Below are positions 32,132-40,660 of a DNA stretch of 64,000 nucleotides, one piece after another. Every line of letters starts with the position of its first letter. Position 1 is the first letter of the stretch. The DNA is taken from the NCBI RefSeq assembly GCF_036099295.1, contig NZ_CP107976.1, forward strand, positions 3,968,001 through 4,032,000, read 5' to 3'. The position numbers and the translations under genes were made by a program. Below the pieces are notes generated by a model. The model was not told the DNA's origin, did no database searches, and saw only the letters and a list, made by a program, of their open reading frames with translations. The DNA comes from Streptomyces sp. NBC_00358 (GTDB lineage Bacteria > Actinomycetota > Actinomycetes > Streptomycetales > Streptomycetaceae).

Positions 32132-32168
32132 GTGAGGCCCGGCTCCCCCTGGGGGTGCCGGGCCTCAC
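32132..32168. terminator. Bidirectional terminator between the DUF389 gene and glmM
   Basis: A near-perfect stem with arms GTGAGGCCCGGC (from 32132) and GCCGGGCCTCAC (to 32168) plus further CCCC/GGGG pairing in the loop. It lies 33 bp after the plus-strand DUF389 gene and 17 bp after the minus-strand glmM stop, the expected place for a shared terminator. Confidence 0.85.
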
Positions 32169-32185
32169 GTATTCAGGCGGAGGGA

Positions 32186-33544
32186 CTAGCCGAGCGCCGA
32201 CTTGACGGCGTCGGCGAGGCGGGCGGCCACCGACCGGGCATGGTCGATGTCGGCGGCCTCGACCATGACGCGGACGAGCGGCTCGGTTCCGGAGGGGCGC
32301 AGCAGCACCCGTCCGGTGGTGCCGAGTTCGCGCTCCGCGTCGGCCACGGCGGCCGCCAGCTCGGCGGAGGAGTTCACCCGCGAGCGGTCGACGTCGGGCA
32401 CGTTGATGAGGACCTGCGGCAGCCGCTCCATGACCGAGGCGAGGTCCCGGAGCGTACGGCCGGTCTGGGCGACCCGGGCGGCGAGCAGCAGGCCGGTGAG
32501 CGTGCCGTCGCCGGTGGTGGCGTGGTCGAGGATGATGACATGGCCGGACTGCTCGCCGCCGAGGGCGTAGCCGTGCCGCTTCATCTCCTCCAGCACGTAG
32601 CGGTCACCGACCCCCGTCTGGACGAAGGCGAGCCCCTCGCGCTCCATGGCGAGCTTGAACCCCAGGTTGGACATGACCGTCGCGACAACGGTGTCGGAGC
32701 GCAGTGCGGAACGCTCCCGCATCGCCAGCGCGAGAACGGCCAGGATCTGGTCGCCGTCGATCTCGTCGCCCGTGTGGTCCACGGCGAGGCAGCGGTCGGC
32801 GTCGCCGTCGTGCGCGATGCCGAGGTCGGCCCCGTGCTCGACGACGGCGGCCTTGAGGAGCTCCAGGTGGGTGGAGCCGCAACCGTCGTTGATGTTGAGC
32901 CCGTCGGGCTCCGCGCCGATCGTGATGATCTCGGCACCGGCCCGCGCGAAGGCCTCGGGCGAGACCCGGGCGGCCGCGCCGTGCGCCTCGTCGAGGACGA
33001 CCTTCAGACCGTCGAGGCGGTTCGGGAGAACGCCCATGAGGTGGGCGACGTACTGGTCGAAGCCCTGGTCGTAGGAGTTCACCCGGCCGACGCCGGAGCC
33101 GGTCGGGCGGTCCCAGGGAGCGCCGGTGCGGTGCTCCTCGTAGACGCCCTCGATCCGGTCCTCCAGTTCGTCGGCGAGCTTGTGCCCGCCGCGGGCGAAG
33201 AACTTGATGCCGTTGTCGGGCATGGCGTTGTGGCTGGCGGAGAGCATCACACCGAGGTCGGCGCCCAGTACGCCGGTGAGATGGGCCACCGCCGGGGTGG
33301 GCAGCACACCGACACGCAGGACGTCCACACCGGCGCTGGCGAGGCCGGCGACCACGGCGGCCTCCAGGAACTCCCCGGACGCGCGCGGATCCCGCCCGAC
33401 CACCGCGACGGGCCGGTGACCTGCGAACGTGCCCGCCTCGGCGAGTACGTGCGCCGCCGCGACCGAGAGGCCGAGCGCGAGCTCGGCCGTCAGATCCGCG
33501 TTGGCGACACCGCGCACGCCGTCCGTGCCGAAGAGTCGTCCCAC
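32186..33544 (-). CDS. glmM: Phosphoglucosamine mutase
   Basis: A 452-residue alpha-D-phosphohexomutase that turns glucosamine-6-phosphate into glucosamine-1-phosphate on the way to UDP-GlcNAc. The GTG at 33544 is preceded by AGGAGGAC and gives the conserved start 'GRLFGTDGVRG'; upstream codons belong to the rpsI-glmM spacer. The active phosphoserine motif is 'SASHN' at residues 102-106, the metal-binding loop is 'DGDADR', and the phosphate-binding motif near the C-terminus is 'RPSGTEPLVRV'. It lies downstream of rpsI on the same strand, separated by a strong terminator hairpin. Function is secure. Confidence 0.96.
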   Translation of the reverse strand: MGRLFGTDGVRGVANADLTAELALGLSVAAAHVLAEAGTFAGHRPVAVVGRDPRASGEFLEAAVVAGLASAGVDVLRVGVLPTPAVAHLTGVLGADLGVMLSASHNAMPDNGIKFFARGGHKLADELEDRIEGVYEEHRTGAPWDRPTGSGVGRVNSYDQGFDQYVAHLMGVLPNRLDGLKVVLDEAHGAAARVSPEAFARAGAEIITIGAEPDGLNINDGCGSTHLELLKAAVVEHGADLGIAHDGDADRCLAVDHTGDEIDGDQILAVLALAMRERSALRSDTVVATVMSNLGFKLAMEREGLAFVQTGVGDRYVLEEMKRHGYALGGEQSGHVIILDHATTGDGTLTGLLLAARVAQTGRTLRDLASVMERLPQVLINVPDVDRSRVNSSAELAAAVADAERELGTTGRVLLRPSGTEPLVRVMVEAADIDHARSVAARLADAVKSALG

Positions 33545-33660
33545 TTGTCCTCCTGAGAAAAGCTGCAGAGTACGGAAGTCCCCCGAAGGATACGGAGTCA
33601 TCCGATCACATGAGCCTTTGAGCACCTTGTGCCGTTATACGCCCAACCACTGTGATAAAC

Positions 33661-33693
33661 GAACGCCCCGGCTGCACTGCAGCCGGGGCGTTC
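33661..33693 (-). terminator. Terminator of rplM-rpsI
   Basis: A perfect palindrome GAACGCCCCGGCTGCA-C-TGCAGCCGGGGCGTTC (33661-33693), effectively a 15-bp stem with a 3-base loop, 41 bp beyond the rpsI stop. It separates the rplM-rpsI operon from glmM. Confidence 0.88.
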
Positions 33694-33733
33694 GGAGCTA
33701 CGCGTACTGACGCGCAGAAGCAAGCAGCGAAGA

Positions 33734-34228
33734 TTAACGCTTGCTGTACTGCGGCGCCTCGACCGCACGGTCGTCGCGCTTGAGGAAGCCGGCCTTCTTG
33801 AGGGCGCCGCGGTTGTTGTCCACGTCGGCCTCGTTCAGCGCACGGGCCACGCCGAGGCGCAGGGCACCGGCCTGACCGGAGACACCGCCACCCGAGATAC
33901 GGGCGACGACGTCGTAGCGGTTGTCGAGTTCGAGCACCTTGAAGGGCTCGTTGACTTCCTGCTGGTGCACCTTGTTGGGGAAGTAGTCCTCAAGGGTGCG
34001 ACCGTTGATCTTCCACTTGCCGGTGCCCGGGACGATCCGGACGCGGGCGATGGCGTTCTTGCGACGGCCCAGGCCGGCGGCCGGCTGCGGGTCGCCGAAG
34101 CGGCCCGCGAGCGACTCGGAGGTGTACTCGCCCTCGACGGGCACCTCGGACTCGCTGGTGTAGCTCTCGATGTCGACAAGCTCGGTCTCAGTCTCTTCGA
34201 CCGGCTGCTCAACGGTGGTCTCGGCCAC
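33734..34228 (-). CDS. rpsI: 30S ribosomal protein S9
   Basis: A 164-residue S9 of the small subunit, which reaches into the P site with its basic C-terminal tail; the terminal 'QYSKR' is the conserved end that contacts P-site tRNA. The core begins near residue 52 ('GLGRRKNAIARVRIVPG'). An acidic N-terminal extension of about 45 residues ('VEETETELVDIESYTSESEV') is not present in E. coli S9 but is normal for streptomycetes. ATG at 34228. It is 42 bp downstream of rplM, forming the usual rplM-rpsI operon, and ends before a strong terminator. Confidence 0.97.
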   Translation of the reverse strand: MAETTVEQPVEETETELVDIESYTSESEVPVEGEYTSESLAGRFGDPQPAAGLGRRKNAIARVRIVPGTGKWKINGRTLEDYFPNKVHQQEVNEPFKVLELDNRYDVVARISGGGVSGQAGALRLGVARALNEADVDNNRGALKKAGFLKRDDRAVEAPQYSKR

Positions 34229-34270
34229 GATTCTCCTCAGATTCTTTTTCGTCTTAGGGGGTGGCCGGAA

Positions 34271-34714
34271 CTACTGCGCGACCTGGGTGATCTCGAACGG
34301 GACCGGCTGCTGAGCAGCGTGCGGGTGGTTCTCGCCCGCGTAGACCTTCAGCTTCGAGAGCACCTGACGGCCCAGGGTGTTCTTGGGAACCATGCCCCTG
34401 ATGGCCTTCTCGACGGCCTTCTCGGGGTTCTTCGCCAGCAGCTCGTCGTAACGGACGGAGCGCAGACCACCCGGGTAACCGGAGTGGCGGTACGCCAGCT
34501 TCTGGGTCTTCTTGTTGCCGGAGAGGTGCACCTTGTCGGCGTTGATGATGATGACGAAGTCACCAGCGTCGACGTGGGGGGCGTAGATCGGCTTGTGCTT
34601 GCCGCGCAGAATGTTCGCAGCAGTGGTCGCCAGACGGCCCAGGACGACATCCTGGGCGTCGATGACGTACCACTGGCGAGTGATGTCGCCGGGCTTGGGG
34701 CTGTACGTACGCAC
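34271..34714 (-). CDS. rplM: 50S ribosomal protein L13
   Basis: A 147-residue L13, an early-assembly protein of the large subunit. It begins at a GTG at 34714 ('MRTYSPKPGDITRQWYVIDA'). Family motifs are 'VLGRLATTAANILRGKHKP', 'GDFVIIINADKVHLSG' and 'MVPKNTLGRQVLSKLKVYAG'. The length is close to E. coli L13 (142). First gene of the rplM-rpsI operon; the 223-bp region upstream (34715-34937) carries its promoter and leader, in which I could not identify a convincing promoter or autoregulatory structure by eye. Confidence 0.97.
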   Translation of the reverse strand: MRTYSPKPGDITRQWYVIDAQDVVLGRLATTAANILRGKHKPIYAPHVDAGDFVIIINADKVHLSGNKKTQKLAYRHSGYPGGLRSVRYDELLAKNPEKAVEKAIRGMVPKNTLGRQVLSKLKVYAGENHPHAAQQPVPFEITQVAQ

Positions 34715-34937
34715 GGTCGTAGCCTTCGCTTCTTCAGTGAGTGGGTCCTGACATGGCCACCACGGACGATCACGACAGCCCTGACCGCACTGCGGTGACG
34801 CATACCGCGTGCAGATCGCTGGTCATCAGCCCCGGTGGACCGGTGTAAGGGCCCCTCACGTGAGAATGAGCAAGCCAATACACATAACGAACTGCAAGCT
34901 TACCCGCGGTGCCCCGGAAGGGTCAAAACGCGAGTGC

Positions 34938-36134
34938 TCACCCCGTCGTGGCCCGTCGTTCCTGTCGCGGAGCGACGAGATGGTCGGGGCCGCCGAGCGG
35001 CAGATGCCGGGGACGCCGGAGCGCCACCGATGCAGTCAATACACACAGGGTAAAGCAGTCCCGGAAGGAACGCCGGGTCACCGGCTCCAGCCAGGGCCAG
35101 TCGGCACCGGGCACCTGCGGCACCAGAGCGAGCCAGAACCAGGGCTCCCGGGCCGCGGAACCGGGGTACGGCAGCCCCGCGAGCAGCAGCGGCACCACGA
35201 CGAGCAGATAGTGGTCGTACGACGGTCTGGACACCAGGAACGCCGACAGCATCAGCAGCACCGCGGTCTCAACAAGCCGCAGGGGCCCGGGAACTCCGCG
35301 AGACCAGCGCCGGTACGCGGCCACGACCCCGGCCGCCGCAGCCGCGCCCGCGAGCGGGACCGCGACCCAGGACGGCACCCCGAGCCGCGGCAGCACCGCC
35401 ACCGGAGAAGCCTCGTAAAGGCGTACGAATCGATCATGGCCGCGCAACAGGAACGGCAGCGTCCGTGTGACGAACACCGCAGGATCCGGCATCAGCAGCG
35501 CCGCCCCGCCGGACGCCAGGGCGGGGACCAGGACCACCGCGGCCAGCGCGCGCCACCGGCGCTCGAAGAGGAAGAGCAGCACCACCGGCGCGAGCAACGG
35601 CTTGAGGGCGAGGGCCACCCCGACGACGACACCCGCCCACCCCCAGCGCTCCCGGGCGGCCAGCAGCAGGGCCAGGGGCAGTGCCGCGGCGGCGGTCACC
35701 GTCCAGTTGCCGAGCGACACCAGATGCCCGAAGGGCGCGAAACCGAGCGCGAGCCCGGCGGGGCCGAGCACCCCGAGGCGGCTGCGCCAGGGGACCCCGT
35801 GGATCCGCAGGGCGCACGCCCAGCCCGCCACCAGCAGGACGGTCACCGTCAGCGGGACCAGTACCCGCAGCGCGGACGCCGGGAGCAGCGTCTGCGGCGC
35901 CGCGGCCAGCACCGCGCTCGGAAGATAGAGGAAATGCCGGTCGGCGTACGGCGAGCCGCCGGCCAGCCACGTACGTGCCGCCCGCACCACGATCGCGTTG
36001 TCCATGCCGCCCGCCGAGGACGCGCGCGCGACGCCCACGACGTGCGCGCAGAGCACCACGCAGGACACCGCCCACGCGTGCCAGGAAGCACGACGTACCA
36101 ACCACCCGGAGATGTCACTTTTGCCCGTGCGCAT
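34938..36134 (-). CDS. Multi-pass membrane glycosyltransferase, GT87/DUF2029-like
   Basis: A 398-residue integral membrane protein, ATG at 36134, with about nine to ten hydrophobic segments. It resembles the GT-C-fold DUF2029/GT87 family, polyprenyl-phosphate-mannose-dependent mannosyltransferases of actinobacteria. Supporting features are the early acidic loop 'AGGMDNAIVVRAARTWLAGG' with 'SPYADRHFLYLPS' after it, 'PLALLLAARERWGWAGVVVG' with 'LALKPLLAPVVLLFLFERRW', and 'VSRPSYDHYLLVV'. The substrate is not known; cell-envelope glycan or lipoglycan modification is inferred. It lies directly upstream of rplM on the same strand but is unlikely to be part of that operon. Confidence 0.8.
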   Translation of the reverse strand: MRTGKSDISGWLVRRASWHAWAVSCVVLCAHVVGVARASSAGGMDNAIVVRAARTWLAGGSPYADRHFLYLPSAVLAAAPQTLLPASALRVLVPLTVTVLLVAGWACALRIHGVPWRSRLGVLGPAGLALGFAPFGHLVSLGNWTVTAAAALPLALLLAARERWGWAGVVVGVALALKPLLAPVVLLFLFERRWRALAAVVLVPALASGGAALLMPDPAVFVTRTLPFLLRGHDRFVRLYEASPVAVLPRLGVPSWVAVPLAGAAAAAGVVAAYRRWSRGVPGPLRLVETAVLLMLSAFLVSRPSYDHYLLVVVPLLLAGLPYPGSAAREPWFWLALVPQVPGADWPWLEPVTRRSFRDCFTLCVLTASVALRRPRHLPLGGPDHLVAPRQERRATTG

Positions 36135-36208
36135 TCAGATCACGCTAGGGGCTCAAGTGCCCGGTGGAGCGGACCGGCACCCCCCAACGCCCGTCTAAGA
36201 TGCGGCGC

Positions 36209-37096
36209 ATGAGTTATGGGCAGGGTGGGCAGGGGCAGCCCCCGTGGGACCCCTGGAAGCCGGGGTCTCAGCAACAGCCTCAGTGGGGCAATCAGCGGTC
36301 CGGCGGGAATCCCGACTGGGCCGCAATGGCAGAGGCTTCCGAAACACGCAACAGGCGCCGCAAAGTGCTGTTCACCGTGGGCGGGGCGTTGGCCACCGTC
36401 GCGGTGGGCGCCGCCGTGGCCATGGCCGTCGCCAACGCGAACGGGAACAACCAGGCGGGGAACCAGCCGTCCAAACTGCCCGCCAGCGCGGACATCCCTG
36501 GCTCCACGACACCGGCGCCGTCCTTCGCGCCGACCTCGGCTCCGCCGCCGCTGGATCCGAAGCAGTTCATATCCAGCGCGCAGAAGGACACCGCGCCGCT
36601 GAGCCCGGACATCCTCTTCCCCGGTACGCAGCTCACCATGGGCGACCGCGTCTACCGCAAGGGTCCGACGGCCGACACGAAGAAATGCGCCTCGGCCGCC
36701 AAGGGCACGCTGCCGCCGGTCCTCAACAAGGACGGCTGCACCCGCTTCATGCGCGTCACCTACGTCAAGGACGGGGTGGCGGTGACGGTCGGCGTCGCGG
36801 TCTTCGACACCGAGGCCCAAGCGAGCAAGGCCAAGGCGGACGCGGACAACAAGAGCATCATCGCCTCGCTCTCGGGCAACGGCATCAAACCGTTCTGCGA
36901 CTCGGCCGTCTGCCGTTCGACCACCAACTCCTACGGTCGTTACGCCTACTTCACCCTCGCCGGCTTCACCGCCGGCAAGGACGTGACGACGAAGGACACC
37001 AAGGTGTTCACCACCGGCGACGATCTCGCGGAGTTCGCCTTCCGCCAGATCAGCAGGCGTGGCCAGGCCCAGGCCTCCGCGGCGGCCAACCAGTAG
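36209..37096 (+). CDS. Membrane-anchored secreted protein of unknown function
   Basis: A 295-residue protein, ATG at 36209. A Gln/Gly/Pro-rich cytoplasmic segment ('YGQGGQGQPPWDPWKPG') leads to one membrane helix (about 60-82, 'VLFTVGGALATVAVGAAVAMAV') and a Ser/Pro/Thr linker; the outer domain (about 120-285) contains four cysteines, which could form disulfides ('KKCASAAKG', 'KDGCTRFMRV', 'KPFCDSAVCRST'). No catalytic motif is visible. It is transcribed divergently from the GT87-like gene and is followed by the MITE. I do not recognise the family; it looks like a conserved Streptomyces membrane-associated protein. Confidence 0.72.
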   Translation: MSYGQGGQGQPPWDPWKPGSQQQPQWGNQRSGGNPDWAAMAEASETRNRRRKVLFTVGGALATVAVGAAVAMAVANANGNNQAGNQPSKLPASADIPGSTTPAPSFAPTSAPPPLDPKQFISSAQKDTAPLSPDILFPGTQLTMGDRVYRKGPTADTKKCASAAKGTLPPVLNKDGCTRFMRVTYVKDGVAVTVGVAVFDTEAQASKAKADADNKSIIASLSGNGIKPFCDSAVCRSTTNSYGRYAYFTLAGFTAGKDVTTKDTKVFTTGDDLAEFAFRQISRRGQAQASAAANQ

Positions 37097-37228
37097 CGGC
37101 TCCGGGCGGCGGCCACGGCCGCCGCCCCCGTACCGCACACGGCAGTTGAGGCGTTCACCGCCGAAGCCGCGCTCCCCGCCGAGGCGTTCACCGGCGAGGT
37201 GCCCAACCGGCGGGCCCGGCGGGTGCTA

Positions 37229-37403
37229 GGGCGTGTTTCGAAAGTAGCGTCGTCCGCCCGGAGGGCGGGGCTCGCGGCGTCTGGTGCGGTGCATCGCAAG
37301 GCGGAGGGTCGTCCGCGTACTGGGCGTACTCGGGCGATCCCGACAACGCGGCGAGGGGCCGTGCCAGGCGTCGCGAGCCAGACGGGACTTTCGAAACACG
37401 CCC
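37229..37403. mobile_element. 175-bp MITE with perfect terminal inverted repeats
   Basis: The ends are identical inverted repeats: GGGCGTGTTTCGAAAGT at 37229-37245 and its complement at 37387-37403, extended to 21 bp by the TA target duplication and flanking GC. TA dinucleotides flank it (37227-37228 and 37404-37405), as expected for IS630/Tc1-type target duplication. The interior holds another imperfect inverted repeat (GGCTCGCGGCGTCTGG with CCAGGCGTCGCGAGCC), so the whole element can fold. It encodes nothing and occupies most of the 306-bp gap 37097-37402. The right end lies inside the truA stop codon. Confidence 0.85.
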
Positions 37404-38269
37404 TAGCAGCCCGCGCATCCGGCGGCTCCCGGCAACGTCCGCTTGTTCCGGGCCTCCAAGCTCCGCGCGGCCAGCAACTCGTCCGCGGGGTAACCGACTT
37501 CTTCGAGCGTCAGCCCGTGCGGCCGTACGACATGGACGGCCGAGTCCCGTACGCCGGCGGCGAGCACCTTCCCCGGCCAGTCGGGACCGCGGTGCCCGTC
37601 CCCCACGAACAGCAGGGCGCCGATCAGCGACCGGACCATGTTGTGGCAGAAGGCGTCGGCCCGCACGGTGGCGGTGATGACACCGTCCGCCCCGCGCACC
37701 AGGCTCAGTTGCTGAAGCGTACGGATGGTCGTCGCACCCTCGCGCTTCTTGCAGTAGGCGGCGAAGTCGTGCTCCCCCAGCAGCCGCCCGGCCGCCTCGT
37801 TCATGGCGTCCACGTCCAACGGCCAGTCGTGCCACAGGACATGACTGCGCAGCAGCGGGTCGACCCCGCCGGGTTCGTCGGTGACGCGGTAGGCGTAGCG
37901 CCGCCAGACCGCCGAGAAGCGGGCGTTGAAGCCCGTCGGCGCCTCGGTGAGCGACCACACCCGCACGTCCTTGGCGAGCCGCCCGGCCAGCCGCTTCAGC
38001 AGCTTCTCCCGGTGCTCGGCCCACAACTCCTCGGGGAGGTCGACGTGGGCCACCTGGCCGCGCGCGTGCACCCCTGCGTCGGTCCGCCCGGCCACGGTGA
38101 GCTCGTACGTCGTGTCCTTGGTCCGCGTCACCGTCCGCAGCGCGTCCTCGATCTCCCCCTGGACGGTCCTGCGTCCGCCGGCCTGCTTGGCCCACCCGGA
38201 GAACTCGCTCCCGTCGTACGACAGGTCCAACCGCACCCGCACGAACCCGGGCTCCGCTTCGTCACTCAC
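37403..38269 (-). CDS. truA: tRNA pseudouridine(38-40) synthase TruA
   Basis: A 288-residue TruA, which makes pseudouridine in the tRNA anticodon arm. The GTG at 38269 gives 'VRLDLSYDGSEFSGWAKQ'; the catalytic Asp is in 'VAGRTDAGVHARGQV'; 'FSAVWRRYAYRV' and 'FCHNMVRSLIGALLFVG' are further signatures. The end 'ARNKRTLPGAAGCAGC' stops at TAG (37403-37405), exactly where the MITE inserted. The insertion keeps the TAG because the target was GC-TA-GC and the element starts with G. Located just downstream of rplQ on the same strand, the usual order. Confidence 0.95.
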   Translation of the reverse strand: MSDEAEPGFVRVRLDLSYDGSEFSGWAKQAGGRRTVQGEIEDALRTVTRTKDTTYELTVAGRTDAGVHARGQVAHVDLPEELWAEHREKLLKRLAGRLAKDVRVWSLTEAPTGFNARFSAVWRRYAYRVTDEPGGVDPLLRSHVLWHDWPLDVDAMNEAAGRLLGEHDFAAYCKKREGATTIRTLQQLSLVRGADGVITATVRADAFCHNMVRSLIGALLFVGDGHRGPDWPGKVLAAGVRDSAVHVVRPHGLTLEEVGYPADELLAARSLEARNKRTLPGAAGCAGC

Positions 38270-38312
38270 ACCTAGATCCTCTCAAGCCCGGGTTCCTCCC
38301 CGGAAACGCGAA

Positions 38313-38344
38313 AGCGGGCCCGCCCCCGAAGGGACGGACCCGCT
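38313..38344 (-). terminator. Terminator of the alpha (rplQ) operon
   Basis: A hairpin with arms AGCGGGCCCGCCCC and GGGACGGACCCGCT, pairing except for two positions, with loop CGAA. It starts 18 bp beyond the rplQ stop and precedes truA by 44 bp, so it probably ends most rplQ transcripts. Confidence 0.75.
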
Positions 38345-38361
38345 CACAGCAAGGCAGTGCC

Positions 38362-38859
38362 TCAGGCGTCCTTCGACTCCTCGGCGGGAGCCTCGGCGGC
38401 GTCCTCGACCTTGGTGTCCTCGACCTTGGCCGGGGCCTCGGTCTCCTTGACGGCACGCTTGGTGGCCGCCTCGGCCTCACCGGTGGCCTGCTGGGCCACG
38501 GTCAGGGCCTCCACCAGCTCGATGACAGCCATGGGCGCGTTGTCGCCACGACGGTTACCGATCTTGGTGATACGGGTGTAGCCACCCGGGCGGTTCTCGT
38601 AACGCGGGCCGATCTCGGTGAAGAGCGTGTGCACGATGCTCTTGTCCGTGATCACCGAGAGCACCTGACGGCGGTTGTGAAGGTCACCCTTCTTCGCCTT
38701 GGTGACCAGACGCTCCGCGTAGGGACGCAGGCGACGGGCCTTGGCCTCGGTGGTGGTGATGCGGCCGTGCTCGAAGAGCGACTTCGCGAGGTTCGCGAGG
38801 AGCAGCTTCTCGTGCGCGGCGCTGCCGCCCAGACGGGCACCCTTGGCGGGCTTCGGCAT
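38362..38859 (-). CDS. rplQ: 50S ribosomal protein L17
   Basis: A 165-residue L17, located near the exit tunnel of the large subunit. The core is 'MPKPAKGARLGGSAAHEKLL', 'LFEHGRITTTEAKARRLRPYAERLVTKAKKG' and 'RYENRPGGYTRITK'. The C-terminus has an Ala/Glu-rich extension of about 35 residues beyond E. coli L17 (127 residues), normal for high-GC actinobacteria. ATG at 38859. It follows rpoA with a 126-bp gap, the last gene of the alpha block, and is followed by the terminator at 38313. Confidence 0.97.
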   Translation of the reverse strand: MPKPAKGARLGGSAAHEKLLLANLAKSLFEHGRITTTEAKARRLRPYAERLVTKAKKGDLHNRRQVLSVITDKSIVHTLFTEIGPRYENRPGGYTRITKIGNRRGDNAPMAVIELVEALTVAQQATGEAEAATKRAVKETEAPAKVEDTKVEDAAEAPAEESKDA

Positions 38860-38985
38860 GGTTTCTCCTAGGTGTCTGCCCCGGCCGTATCAGGTACCGG
38901 GGACAGTGTCCGAGCGGGCGATTGCCCGTCGAAGATCCGGGGTCCCGAAGGACCCCGGAGGACGGAAGCCGTCCCAGTACCGGGA

Positions 38986-40008
38986 TCAGTACTGCTCGGT
39001 CTCCACGAAACCCGCGTCCGCGTCGTCGTCGGCGCCGAAGGCGTCGGCGGCGGCGGTCGGGTCGAATCCGGGCGGGCTGTCCTTGAGGGCCAGGCCCATG
39101 CCGGCCAGCTTCGCCTTGACCTCGTCGATGGACTTCGCACCGAAGTTGCGGATGTCCAGGAGGTCGGCCTCGGAGCGGGCGACGAGCTCACCCACGGAGT
39201 GGATGCCCTCACGCTTGAGGCAGTTGTACGACCGAACGGTGAGCTCCAGCTCCTCGATCGGCAGGGCGAGATCAGCGGCGAGGGCGGCGTCCGTGGGGGA
39301 CGGGCCCATGTCGATGCCCTCGGCGTCGATGTTGAGCTCGCGGGCCAGACCGAACAGCTCGACCAGGGTCTTACCGGCCGACGCCATGGCGTCACGGGGA
39401 CGCATGGCCTGCTTGGTCTCGACGTCGACGATCAGCTTGTCGAAGTCGGTGCGCTGCTCGACACGGGTCGCCTCGACCTTGTACGTGACCTTCAGCACCG
39501 GCGAGTAGATCGAGTCGACCGGGATGCGCCCGATCTCCTGACCGACCTGCTTGTTCTGGACGGCGGAGACGTAGCCGCGACCGCGCTCGACGGTCAGCTC
39601 CATCTCCAGCTTGCCCTTGCCGTTGAGCGTGGCGAGGACGAGGTCGGGGTTGTGGACCTCGACACCGGCCGGGGGCGCGATGTCGGCGGCGGTGACCAGA
39701 CCCGGGCCCTGCTTGCGCAGGTACATCACGACCGGCTCGTCGTGCTCCGAGGAGACGACGAGCTGCTTGATGTTGAGGATCAGGTCGGTGACGTCCTCCT
39801 TGACGCCCGGCACGGTGGTGAACTCGTGCAGGACACCGTCGATGCGGATGCTGGTGACAGCAGCGCCGGGGATCGACGAGAGGAGGGTGCGGCGCAGGGA
39901 GTTGCCGAGGGTGTAGCCGAAGCCCGGCTCCAGCGGCTCGATCACGAACCGGGAGCGGAATTCGTCGACGACCTCTTCGGTCAACGAGGGACGCTGAGCG
40001 ATCAGCAT
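38986..40008 (-). CDS. rpoA: DNA-directed RNA polymerase subunit alpha
   Basis: A 340-residue alpha subunit. The N-terminal assembly domain shows 'YTLGNSLRRTLLSSIPGAAV' and 'HEFTTVPGVKEDVTDLILNIKQL'. After a short linker the C-terminal domain for upstream DNA and activator contacts shows 'LELTVRSYNCLKREGIHSV' and 'DLLDIRNFGAKSIDEVKAKL'. The C-terminus has an acidic tail after residue 315. ATG at 40008. It lies between rpsK (178 bp gap) and rplQ in the classical alpha operon, without the usual rpsD, which is encoded elsewhere in streptomycetes. Function is certain. Confidence 0.98.
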   Translation of the reverse strand: MLIAQRPSLTEEVVDEFRSRFVIEPLEPGFGYTLGNSLRRTLLSSIPGAAVTSIRIDGVLHEFTTVPGVKEDVTDLILNIKQLVVSSEHDEPVVMYLRKQGPGLVTAADIAPPAGVEVHNPDLVLATLNGKGKLEMELTVERGRGYVSAVQNKQVGQEIGRIPVDSIYSPVLKVTYKVEATRVEQRTDFDKLIVDVETKQAMRPRDAMASAGKTLVELFGLARELNIDAEGIDMGPSPTDAALAADLALPIEELELTVRSYNCLKREGIHSVGELVARSEADLLDIRNFGAKSIDEVKAKLAGMGLALKDSPPGFDPTAAADAFGADDDADAGFVETEQY

Positions 40009-40186
40009 GTGGTGATCAGATCCTTCTTTCGTGGACGCCCGCTATTTGACGCCCGACGGAACCGCGCCTCACAAGAGGCCGGGTACAGCAAGGGTACGGG
40101 CGATACGGCCCTTTTACGGAGCCGTACCGCCCGGAAACCTCGAACCAGCACAGGGCCGTCGAGAACGACGACCGAGCGGCCGTGCG

Positions 40187-40591
40187 TCAGACGCGGCGGC
40201 GCTTCGGCGGACGGCAGCCGTTGTGCGGGGTGGGGGTGACGTCCTGGATCGAGCCGACCTCGAGGCCAGTGGCCTGGAGGGAGCGGATCGCGGTCTCGCG
40301 ACCGGAGCCCGGGCCCTTCACGAAGACGTCAACCTTGCGCATGCCGTGCTCCTGCGCGCGACGGGCAGCCGACTCGGCGGCCATCTGCGCGGCGAAGGGG
40401 GTGGACTTGCGCGAGCCCTTGAAGCCGACGTGGCCGGCGGAGGCCCAGGAGATCACGTTGCCCGCGGGGTCCGTGATCGAGACGATCGTGTTGTTGAACG
40501 TGCTCTTGATGTGAGCGTGCCCGTGAGCGACGTTCTTCTTTTCCTTGCGGCGCACCTTCTTGGCAGCGCCCTGACGACCCTTGGGGGGCAT
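40187..40591 (-). CDS. rpsK: 30S ribosomal protein S11
   Basis: A 134-residue S11 of the platform region of the small subunit. The start 'MPPKGRQGAAKKVRRKEKKN' is a basic extension typical of actinobacteria. Core motifs are 'HIKSTFNNTIVSITDPAGN', 'GSRKSTPFAAQMAAE' and the C-terminal 'TPTPHNGCRPPKRRRV'. ATG at 40591, 69 bp downstream of the rpsM stop. It is the second gene of the alpha block and lies upstream of rpoA. Assignment is certain. Confidence 0.98.
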   Translation of the reverse strand: MPPKGRQGAAKKVRRKEKKNVAHGHAHIKSTFNNTIVSITDPAGNVISWASAGHVGFKGSRKSTPFAAQMAAESAARRAQEHGMRKVDVFVKGPGSGRETAIRSLQATGLEVGSIQDVTPTPHNGCRPPKRRRV

Positions 40592-40660
40592 CTATTTCTC
40601 CTACGGGGAGGTGGTCGGTCCTACAGCGAAGACCGCTGATGAAGCGTTGTCCGCTGAGGA

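Noticed and set aside
34715..34937. A specific L13-type leader structure ahead of rplM.
   Set aside because: No convincing promoter or paired structure could be recognised by eye, so it is only noted as a leader region.
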